Assembly: GCA_020425835.1 (NCBI GenBank)
Contig: JAGQRC010000275.1
Coordinates: forward strand, 1 to 5,735
Length of the DNA stretch: 5,735 bases
Direction: 5' to 3'
Origin: Planctomycetota bacterium
Lineage (GTDB): Bacteria > Planctomycetota > UBA8108 > UBA1146 > JAJFFE01
The notes beneath the pieces are model-generated. The model did not search any database and was not told where the DNA came from. It saw nothing but the letters and a program-made list of their open reading frames with translations. The translations under genes were made by a program, and so were the position numbers. This document shows, one piece after another, positions 1-5,735 of this stretch. Positions within the stretch are counted from its first letter, which is position 1, and the number at the start of each line of letters is the position of its first letter.

Positions 1-329
1 CCATCGATCGACAGCAGCAGCGAGTGGTCGCCGCTGGCGAAGATCTCGACCCGACCGACATCGCTCTCTGCGATACCGTCACCGGTGACGTCGACGTCGT
101 AGCCGGGCGACCCGACGACGATCTCGGGGCGGCCATCCCCATCGAGGTCGTCGATCGACGAGATGCTCGTTCCGAAGAACGCTCCGCTCTGGGCAGACTC
201 GAGCGTGAAGTCCTGAGCGTCGAGGGCCAACGATGAGAGGGCGACGGTCGAGCCCAGGAGGAGAGACAGAGGTCGGGCCTGCGCGCTGCGGGCGGTGCCC
301 GACGCGAGACGCCAGAGAGCCGCGATCAT
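1..329 (-). CDS. Secreted FG-GAP repeat (integrin-like beta-propeller) protein, N-terminal part
   Basis: The gene reads leftward from an ATG at 329-327 and runs off the window, leaving 109 complete codons and no stop. Residues 1-20 carry several arginines, 21-36 are hydrophobic (SLLLGSTVALSSLALDA), and a signal peptidase I site is plausible after ALDA at residue 38, so export is expected. Residues 51-75 form an FG-GAP repeat: FFGTS (51-55), a calcium-binding loop DLDGDGRPE (D61, D63, D65, E69), then IVVGSP (70-75). A second Asp/Gly-rich stretch (78-90) leads into GRVEIF (92-97), a typical propeller strand. Such proteins fold as Ca-binding propellers outside the cytoplasm; partner and role cannot be read here. 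A weak Shine-Dalgarno-like GGAAGTGAG lies at 344-336 on the minus strand. It is divergent from the sigma gene, so shared control is possible but unproven. Family call is solid; function is unknown. Confidence 0.85.
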   Translation of the reverse strand, partial: MIAALWRLASGTARSAQARPLSLLLGSTVALSSLALDAQDFTLESAQSGAFFGTSISSIDDLDGDGRPEIVVGSPGYDVDVTGDGIAESDVGRVEIFASGDHSLLLSID

Positions 330-437
330 GCGAGACTCACTTCCGTCGGGGAACCCCAGCCCTTCGGAGTGGACAGCCGCGAACAATAGTTTCTGGCTCG
401 AGGTGCAGTGCGTAAAGACAATCTTCGCGAACCAAGG

Positions 438-480
438 CGTTGACCCCGGGGCGACGGGCCGCTCGCCCCAGGGGTCGACG
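438..480. repeat. Long near-perfect inverted repeat (stable hairpin or operator)
   Basis: The left arm 438-454 pairs with the right arm 463-480 over 17 base pairs, with one G-U-type pair (T441/G477), a single bulged A470 and an 8-base loop (455-462, CGGGCCGC). Most pairs are G-C, so an RNA copy would be very stable. It lies mid-way between two divergent gene starts, and only three Ts follow it (482-484). That argues against an ordinary intrinsic terminator and for an operator, a 5'-leader structure of the sigma gene, or an attenuator. The pairing is seen directly; the role is inferred. Confidence 0.6.
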
Positions 481-538
481 ATTTCCGGGTGCCACCGTAC
501 CTTGAGCCCGAGTCTCCCGTGCCGAGGCGGTCGTCGAC

Positions 539-553
539 GATCGGGTCCCGATC
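539..553. repeat. Short perfect palindrome GATCGGG-T-CCCGATC
   Basis: Seven bases on each side of T546 are exact reverse complements. It overlaps the edge of another palindrome, TCGTCGACGA (531-540). It lies about 100 bases upstream of the sigma factor start and could be a dimeric regulator site. GATC and TCGA words are common throughout this DNA, so a chance palindrome is quite possible. Confidence 0.35.
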
Positions 554-650
554 CGACGCCCCGGTGCGGAGGGCGTTCGACCGATCGCCTCGCCCCGGGC
601 TCGGGACTCCTGCGGTGGCGAGAGTGGACCGACAACGGGACGGCGAAACC

Positions 651-1247
651 GTGGATGCACCGATCACTCAACTCCTGCAGAACGCACGGGCCGGTGAACC
701 CGGCGCGGCCGAGGCGCTCTTCTCGGAGCTGTACGGGGAGCTGCGCGAGATCGCGGGTCGCGTCTTTCGCTCGCAGCCGCGCGAGCACACGCTCGATCCG
801 ACCGGGCTCGTCCACGAGGTCTACGTCAAACTCGCCCGCTCCGAGTCCGGCGTCGACTGGCAGGATCGGGCGCACTTCTTCCACGTCGGCGCACGCGTCA
901 TGCGGCAGATCCTCGTCAACCACGCGCGCGACAAGTCGGCAAAGAAACGCGGTGGCGAAGCGCGCCGCGAGCGGTTCACGGTCGTCGCTGATCGAGGGGG
1001 CGTCGACGACGGCGTACTCGACGTGATCGCTCTGAACGACGAGCTCGAGCGACTCGCCGAGCTCGATTCGCGACAGGCGCGGGTCGTCGAGCTCAAGGTG
1101 TTCGGAGGTCTCAAGACGTCGGAGATCGCTCAGCTCCTCGACGTCTCGCCTCGCACCGTCGAACTGGATTGGACGATGGCGCGCACCTGGTTGGGCGATC
1201 GACTGCGGGAGTCCGCGTCGCGCTCGGACGAGGCGGAGGATCGTTGA
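651..1247 (+). CDS. ECF-type RNA polymerase sigma factor (TIGR02999-like, kinase-linked type)
   Basis: This 198-residue protein would direct RNA polymerase to a dedicated promoter set. Region 2 covers about residues 5-95, with HTLDPTGLVHEVYVKL (46-61), VDWQDRAHFFHVGARVMRQIL (split as VDWQDRAHFF 68-77 and VGARVMRQIL 79-88) and NHARDKSAKKRGG (90-102). Region 4 covers about 125-185, with LDSRQARVVELKVFGGL (138-154) and the helix-turn-helix EIAQLLDVSPRTVELDW (158-174). The GTG at 651 is chosen because family members begin with 'ITQLL' a few residues in and are about 180-200 residues long. A weak GGGACGG lies 6 bases upstream. In-frame GTGs at 615 and 624 and an ATG at 489 are alternatives, but the added N-terminus shows no family motif. 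Where ordinary ECF factors have DAED in region 2.2, this has DPTG, with T51 replacing an acidic residue. No anti-sigma gene is adjacent. The family is certain; the start is moderately sure. Confidence 0.93.
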   Translation: MDAPITQLLQNARAGEPGAAEALFSELYGELREIAGRVFRSQPREHTLDPTGLVHEVYVKLARSESGVDWQDRAHFFHVGARVMRQILVNHARDKSAKKRGGEARRERFTVVADRGGVDDGVLDVIALNDELERLAELDSRQARVVELKVFGGLKTSEIAQLLDVSPRTVELDWTMARTWLGDRLRESASRSDEAEDR

Positions 1248-1281
1248 GTCCGACCTCCCGATCGGTTCGCGGCGGTGGACG

Positions 1282-2790
1282 ATGACTCTGGACCGCGAGA
1301 CCGGGAGCGCAGGCGATCCTTCGCCCGCCGCGTCCGCGTTCGATCCGCGTCACTTCGATCGCTACCTTTCCGTCGCTCCCGAAGCCGAGTCGTTCCTCGC
1401 CGGGTTGACCACGCCACGGCCGGTGACCGTCTGGTCTCTCGACCGACGGATCGATCCGGGAATCGTCGAGGCGACATTGACCGAGGCGCACGGGAGCCGT
1501 GAGAACCCCGTCGCACGGTTGGGGTGGCGATCGATGGCGTGGCGCCTTCCGGACGGTGCGCGACCGGGCTTCGGGTGGCTCTATCGATCGGGTGCGATCC
1601 ACGTGCAGGAGGAAGCGTCGCTCCTTCCGGTGCTCCTGCTCGACCCCCGACCCGGGGAGCGCGTGCTCGATCTCTGCGCCGCGCCGGGTGGCAAGACGGC
1701 GCAGATCTCGGAGGCGCTCGGAGGCCGGGGGACGGTGATCGCCAACGAACGAAACGCGTACCGCACCAACGCGCTTCGCGACACGGTCAAGCGGCTCGGG
1801 CTGCTCAACGTGACGACCACTGTGTCGGACGGTCGGCGACTTCCCACGACGATCGGGACCTTCGACGCGGTGCTCGTCGACGCTCCGTGCTCCTCCGAGG
1901 GAACACGGCACGGGAGCGGCGCGAGCTACGCCCGGACCTCGAGCGCGTTTCGAGATCGGCTCGAGCGCGTGCAGCTCGGTCTCCTCTTCGCCGCGGCCGA
2001 CCTCTGCCGACCCGGCGGTCGCGTGGTCTACTCGACCTGCAGCTTCGCACCGGAGGAGAACGAGGCGATCGTGGATCGGTTGCTGGAGACGCGCGAGGAC
2101 ATCGAGGTGGAGCCGTTCGAGGTGCCGGGCCTGACCACCGATCCGGGGCTCGTCTGCTTCGAGTCGCGGAGGTTGCGTTCCGAGCTTCGGGGAGCGATCC
2201 GACTGTGGCCGCATCGATCCGGTACCGGCGGCTTCTTCGCCGTCCGACTGCGTCGCACCGGTGGGGCGCCGCGGGTGGAGCCCGCATCGATCGCTGAAGT
2301 CGAGCGCGTACCGGGGCTCGACCGCGCGCTCGAGGCGGTGAGCGCACACTTCGGTTGGCCGGCGTCGGTCTTCGGTGGATTGCGGTTCTTCGTCCGCCGT
2401 CGGCAGCTGCACGCGCTCGCCGACGATCATGTCGCGCTCGGACCTCCGGTACCGTCGACGGGGGGACTACCCCTCGGGAAGGTCGTGCCGGGACACCTCC
2501 AGCTCTCGACGAGCGGGATCCTGCAGTTCGGGCGCCACGCCACGCGACACGTGCTCGAGCTCTCGGCGGATGAGGTTCGCGCCTACCACCAACGGGAGGA
2601 GTGGTCCATACCTGCCGCGCGGATCGCACTGGACCAGCCGGACTCGACGTCGCGCGGACGGGGCGCGGTGATCGTTCGGCACGACGCCGTCCCCCTCGGT
2701 CGTGCGCTCCTGACTCGGGTGAATGCCGAGGCGTACCGAGTGACGAGCGAGTATCCGGTGGCTTGGATTCCGGGAGGATCGGGTCGCTGA
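1282..2790 (+). CDS. RsmF/RsmB-family m5C RNA methyltransferase with C-terminal PUA-like domain
   Basis: This 502-residue cytosolic enzyme should transfer methyl from S-adenosylmethionine to C5 of a cytosine in rRNA or tRNA. Residues 1-115 form the divergent N-terminal domain. The Rossmann methyltransferase core (about 116-325) has motif I DLCAAPGGKTAQI (130-142), an acidic SAM-ribose contact at E156 and D183 in SDGRRL. Motif IV is DAPCSSEGT with C203, and motif VI is YSTCSFAPEENEAIV with C253; both cysteines of the m5C mechanism are present. Residues about 395-500 resemble the C-terminal PUA-like RNA-binding part of E. coli RsmF: GLPLGKVVPG (395-404), ELSADEVRAYHQ (426-437), PLGRALL (471-477). 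E. coli RsmF is 479 residues and makes m5C1407 in 16S rRNA; the same target is plausible, but a tRNA target is not excluded. The ATG at 1282 lies 34 bases after the sigma factor stop, with only a weak GGCGGTGG before it. Confidence 0.93.
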   Translation: MTLDRETGSAGDPSPAASAFDPRHFDRYLSVAPEAESFLAGLTTPRPVTVWSLDRRIDPGIVEATLTEAHGSRENPVARLGWRSMAWRLPDGARPGFGWLYRSGAIHVQEEASLLPVLLLDPRPGERVLDLCAAPGGKTAQISEALGGRGTVIANERNAYRTNALRDTVKRLGLLNVTTTVSDGRRLPTTIGTFDAVLVDAPCSSEGTRHGSGASYARTSSAFRDRLERVQLGLLFAAADLCRPGGRVVYSTCSFAPEENEAIVDRLLETREDIEVEPFEVPGLTTDPGLVCFESRRLRSELRGAIRLWPHRSGTGGFFAVRLRRTGGAPRVEPASIAEVERVPGLDRALEAVSAHFGWPASVFGGLRFFVRRRQLHALADDHVALGPPVPSTGGLPLGKVVPGHLQLSTSGILQFGRHATRHVLELSADEVRAYHQREEWSIPAARIALDQPDSTSRGRGAVIVRHDAVPLGRALLTRVNAEAYRVTSEYPVAWIPGGSGR

Positions 2791-2855
2791 TCCTCATCGC
2801 GGTGGCGAGCCGATGGGTCGTCACGTATCGTTGAGCCGTGTCGTGGGTGTCGTCC

Positions 2856-2861
2856 AGGGAG
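2856..2861 (+). promoter_or_regulatory. Ribosome binding site of the kinase gene
   Basis: AGGGAG ends four bases before the ATG at 2866. It is the best Shine-Dalgarno match in the window and fixes the kinase start. The ATG at 2862 is in another frame and too close to the site. Confidence 0.6.
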
Positions 2862-2865
2862 ATGC

Positions 2866-5735
2866 ATGGCCGCCGATTTCGACTCCGAGAGCTACCGCGA
2901 GCTCCGTCGTCTCCTCGACGAAGCGGTCGACCTCGATGCCGAGGCGCGAGATCGCTTCGTCGAGAGCTGCCCCGAGCGGTTTCGTCCCGAGCTTCGACGG
3001 TTGCTCGCGGAAGTGTCCCGCCCGACCTCTCGGGTCTGGTCCGCTCTTCCGGTTCCGGAGCGTGAGCCGGAGGTCGATCCCCCGGAGCGACTCGGACCGT
3101 ATCGGTTGGCGGGCGAGATCGGTCGGGGCGGGATGGGTCGCGTGTTCCGCGCGACCGACACGCGGCTCGACCGCACGATCGCGCTGAAGCTCCTGACGGC
3201 GAGCTGGAGGAGCGACGACGTTCGCGACGCGTTGCGCCGTGAGGCGAGGACGATCGCGTCTCTCAATCATCCCAACATCGCGACGATCCATTCCCTCGAG
3301 GAGATCGACGGTGTCGGCTTCTGCACCCTCGAGTTGGTCGAGGGGGAGAGCCTCGCCGATCGCCTCGCGCGCGGTCCACAACCACTGCCCGAGATCATCC
3401 CGATCGTCCGACAGCTGCTGTCCGGACTCGAGGCGGCCCACCGAGCGGGAATCGTCCACCTCGACCTGAAGCCGGCCAACGTGATGGTCAGCGTCGAGGG
3501 CCGCGTCAAGATCCTCGACTTCGGAGTCGCTCGCAGCATCCGAGAGTCGGCAGCCGAGGTCTCGATCACCGGCACTCCGGGCTACATGAGTCCCGAGCAT
3601 CTGCGGGGAGAGCCGGTGGACGCACGGTCCGATCTGTTCTCCGTCGGTAGCGTGCTCTTCGAGTGCTTCACCGGATTGCCCGCGTTCTCGGGCGACTCCG
3701 TCGCCGATCGGATCCGCGCCACCTTCGAGGAGACCCCGGAGTTCGTCCGCGTCGTGAACCGGGCGGGGGCGCGATGGGGCGAGCTCGTCGCGTCGCTGCT
3801 GGCCCGAGATCCGGAGGCGCGTCCCAGGAACTCTGCGGAGGTGCGTCGCGCCGTCGATGCCATCGTGTCGGGCTCGATCGGAGCGCACCGAGACGGGCAC
3901 GGCGCCACCGACATCGGGCGGGCGGGCTTGCCTTCGCGGCCGACCCCGCTGATCGGGCGAGAGTCCGTCCTCGCGAGCATCGAGACGGCGTTGATCCAGC
4001 AGCGCGTGGTCACGCTGATCGGGGTCGGTGGGGCGGGGAAGTCCCGCGTCGCGCCAGAGGTCGCGCACCGGTCGCACGATCCGGTGGTCTGGGTCTCGTT
4101 CGCGGCGGTGGTTCGGGGAGGGGATGTCGTCGGCCGCTGGGCTCGCGTTCTGGGGGCGACCCTCGAGGAGAGCGATCGCGTGTCGGGGTTGGCCGCGGCG
4201 ATCGGGGAAGGACCGCTGCTCATCGCGCTCGATGGCGTCGAGGCGGTGCTCGACGAGTTGCGACCCACGATCGCGGCGCTCCTCGATCGTTGCCCGGGGC
4301 TGCGGATCCTGATCACGAGCCGCGCTCGCGTCGGTCTCCGGGGCGAGGAGTCGATCACCGTGGGTCCGCTGAAGATCCCCGAGGGTTCGGACCACGACGC
4401 CGTTCATGACAGCGAAGCGGGGCGCTTCCTCATCGAGCTCGCGGCGAGAGCCGGATCCCCGGTCGACGACGCGGACCCCGCCGTGCTCGCGCAGCTGTGT
4501 CGGCGGCTGGATGGCCTGCCGTTGGCCATCGAGTTGGCCGTGGGTCGACTCTCCTTGATGGAGGCTTCGGAGCTCGACCGTCGATTGGAGCGGCGGTTCG
4601 AGCTGCTCCGGTCGCGGGAGACCGACGGGCCGGATCACCACCGGACGCTTCACGCGGCGATCGACTGGAGCTACCAGCTGCTGGGTCCTCGGGAGCGCTC
4701 GGTGTTCCGGCGTCTCGGCGTGTTCGCCGACGGTGCCACGTTGCGAGCGATCGAGAACGTCGTCGCCGACGAGACGCTGCCCGCTTGGGAGGTGATCGAT
4801 GTGCTCAGCGACCTCGTCGATCAGTCGCTCCTCGTGGTCACGTCGACGGGAGACGGCACCCGGTTCCGAATGCTCGATTCGGTGCGGGAGTTCGCTCGAG
4901 AGTGTTGGGCCGTGGGCGACGAGACCTCCGGGATCCGGTCCCGCTTTCTCGGCCACTACGCGGCGTTGGCGAACGAGGCGGAGTTGCACTTCCAGGGTCC
5001 CGATCAGGTCCTCTGGCTCGATCGCATCGCGCGGGAGCACGAGAACATCATGGAAGCGCTCCGGGTCGGTCCGACGGACGAGAACGAAGTCGATCGTGCG
5101 GTCGACCTGATCGGAGCGCTCTACTACTACTGGGAGCTCCGGTCGCGTTATCGAGCGGGACTGGATGCGATGGAGATGCTCTACCATCGGCTCCGCCCGG
5201 ACACCGAGCGGCGACGTCGTGCCAAGGCCCTCAATCTCATGTCCTCTCTCCGTCAGTCCCTCGGCGACTTCGAGACGTCGATGCGATACCAGGATGAATG
5301 CACCGAGCTCTGCCGGGTCCCCGGGTTCGAGACGCAGCTCGCCACGTCGGTGATGAACCAGGCCATTCGGCACAAGCGCACCGGCGACTACGATCGGGCG
5401 GCAGCCATGTACGAGGAAGCGCTCGACGTCTTTCGTCGCATGGGCGATCGACATCGTCAACCACTGGCGCTGATCAACCTCGCCATCCTCGAATCGGATC
5501 GCGGCCAGTTCGACTCCGCGCAGGAGCGCTACCGGGAGGCGATCGAGATCGCGCGAGAGCTCGGCGACCGACACACCATTGCCTCCTGTCTGGCGAGCTC
5601 GGCCATCGTGGCTCGAAGCGTGGGCGACCTGGCGAGGGCGCACCGGCGGTTCGAGGAAGCGATCGCCACGTTCCGTGAAGTTGGCGACCGCGAAGGAGAG
5701 GCGCGCGCAAAGGGGAATCTCGCCCTCGTCTTCCA
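2866..5735 (+). CDS. Ser/Thr protein kinase fused to a STAND-type ATPase and TPR repeats, C-terminus missing
   Basis: The visible 956 residues have no transmembrane segment, so the protein is probably cytosolic. Residues 8-50 match the leader of planctomycete/acidobacterial kinases (LLDEAVDLDAEARDRFVESC). The kinase domain is about 78-335: glycine loop GEIGRGGMGRVF (83-94), K108 in IALKLL, E126, catalytic loop HLDLKPANV (198-206, D200, N205), DFG (218-220), GTPGYMSPE (236-244), D256 and R319. An ATPase of the COG3903/AfsR-like STAND group follows at about 358-640: LIGRE (362-366), Walker A GVGGAGKS (386-393), Walker B LLIALDGVE (451-459, D456), ITSR (483-486), GLPLAIELA (550-558), and AIDWSYQLL (598-606). 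From about 720 come TPR repeats, clearest after 790, with glycines at 800, 840, 880 and 920. Oddities are HLD for HRD and P397 after the P-loop. The gene starts 75 bases after the methyltransferase. It may phosphorylate the nearby sigma factor, which is inference. Confidence 0.93.
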   Translation, partial: MAADFDSESYRELRRLLDEAVDLDAEARDRFVESCPERFRPELRRLLAEVSRPTSRVWSALPVPEREPEVDPPERLGPYRLAGEIGRGGMGRVFRATDTRLDRTIALKLLTASWRSDDVRDALRREARTIASLNHPNIATIHSLEEIDGVGFCTLELVEGESLADRLARGPQPLPEIIPIVRQLLSGLEAAHRAGIVHLDLKPANVMVSVEGRVKILDFGVARSIRESAAEVSITGTPGYMSPEHLRGEPVDARSDLFSVGSVLFECFTGLPAFSGDSVADRIRATFEETPEFVRVVNRAGARWGELVASLLARDPEARPRNSAEVRRAVDAIVSGSIGAHRDGHGATDIGRAGLPSRPTPLIGRESVLASIETALIQQRVVTLIGVGGAGKSRVAPEVAHRSHDPVVWVSFAAVVRGGDVVGRWARVLGATLEESDRVSGLAAAIGEGPLLIALDGVEAVLDELRPTIAALLDRCPGLRILITSRARVGLRGEESITVGPLKIPEGSDHDAVHDSEAGRFLIELAARAGSPVDDADPAVLAQLCRRLDGLPLAIELAVGRLSLMEASELDRRLERRFELLRSRETDGPDHHRTLHAAIDWSYQLLGPRERSVFRRLGVFADGATLRAIENVVADETLPAWEVIDVLSDLVDQSLLVVTSTGDGTRFRMLDSVREFARECWAVGDETSGIRSRFLGHYAALANEAELHFQGPDQVLWLDRIAREHENIMEALRVGPTDENEVDRAVDLIGALYYYWELRSRYRAGLDAMEMLYHRLRPDTERRRRAKALNLMSSLRQSLGDFETSMRYQDECTELCRVPGFETQLATSVMNQAIRHKRTGDYDRAAAMYEEALDVFRRMGDRHRQPLALINLAILESDRGQFDSAQERYREAIEIARELGDRHTIASCLASSAIVARSVGDLARAHRRFEEAIATFREVGDREGEARAKGNLALVF

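Larger units (their letters stand above)
330..650. other. Divergent intergenic region between the FG-GAP gene and the sigma factor gene
   Basis: No convincing gene lies in these 321 bases, although reading frames stay open because of the high GC content. The region should hold the promoters of both flanking genes. A patch at about 381-425 is more AT-rich than its surroundings (AACAATAGTTTC, GTAAAGACAATC) and is the likeliest promoter area. I found no good sigma-70 -35/-10 pair and no clear ECF-type GGAAC/CGTC pair with correct spacing on either strand. Two inverted repeats are listed separately. Confidence 0.7.

Noticed and set aside
438..490. Intrinsic terminator at the strong hairpin
   Set aside because: Both flanking genes start, rather than end, on either side of it, and only three Ts follow it on the plus strand.
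489..650. A longer sigma factor starting at the ATG at 489
   Set aside because: The extra 54 residues are Pro/Arg/Ser-rich and match nothing in the family, and relatives begin close to ITQLL. The region also carries the palindrome and probably the promoter or leader.
295..1026. A 243-codon plus-strand frame crossing the intergenic region and the sigma gene
   Set aside because: It is a frame-shifted shadow of the sigma factor gene with Arg/Ser-rich sequence and no recognisable domain.
1111..2430. A 439-codon minus-strand reading frame opposite the methyltransferase gene
   Set aside because: It is an in-register antisense shadow of a GC-rich gene, with arginine-rich, motif-free translation. 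The plus strand has all methyltransferase motifs.
2791..2865. Terminator or new promoter between the methyltransferase and kinase genes
   Set aside because: No hairpin with a T-run and no credible -35/-10 pair were visible; only the kinase ribosome binding site stands out.
2821..5643. A 940-codon open reading frame on the minus strand opposite the kinase gene
   Set aside because: It is in codon register with the kinase gene, so it stays open simply because that gene avoids TTA, CTA and TCA codons. Its translation is low-complexity and Arg/Asp-rich with no domain motifs, while the plus strand encodes clear kinase, ATPase and TPR motifs.
1..5735. tRNA, rRNA, CRISPR array, insertion sequence or attachment site
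   Set aside because: I saw no direct repeat arrays, transposase motifs, terminal inverted repeats or tRNA-like cloverleaf sequence in the non-coding stretches.

Overview
The window is GC-rich DNA, coding over about 90% of its length, and it most likely comes from a Planctomycetota bacterium or a relative with similar signalling genes. Three things suggest this: a secreted FG-GAP repeat protein; an ECF sigma factor of the type with DPTxLVHExY in region 2 and 'WQDRAHFF'; and a very large soluble Ser/Thr kinase with the N-terminal leader typical of planctomycete and acidobacterial kinases. The taxonomy is inferred from family resemblance only.

Layout. Bases 1-329, minus strand, hold the N-terminus of an exported FG-GAP (integrin-type beta-propeller) protein that runs off the left edge. 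Bases 330-650 are a divergent intergenic region with a strong 17-pair inverted repeat (438-480) and a short perfect palindrome (539-553). Three plus-strand genes follow: an ECF sigma factor (651-1247), an RsmF/RsmB-type m5C RNA methyltransferase (1282-2790), and a Ser/Thr protein kinase fused to a STAND-type ATPase and TPR repeats (2866 to the right edge, 956 residues visible, C-terminus missing). Gaps of 34 and 75 bases with no visible terminator allow a single transcript.

How the genes may work together. The sigma factor lacks most of the acidic residues usual in region 2.2 and has a threonine (T51) there. In known ECF/kinase pairs, a kinase phosphorylates a threonine in region 2.2 to switch the sigma factor on. 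The kinase two genes downstream is therefore a candidate activator, with its ATPase-TPR portion as the sensing switch. The rRNA/tRNA methyltransferase between them has no obvious part in that circuit and may simply be co-transcribed. The kinase is unusual in having HLD instead of HRD in its catalytic loop. Long minus-strand reading frames opposite the methyltransferase and kinase are antisense shadows.
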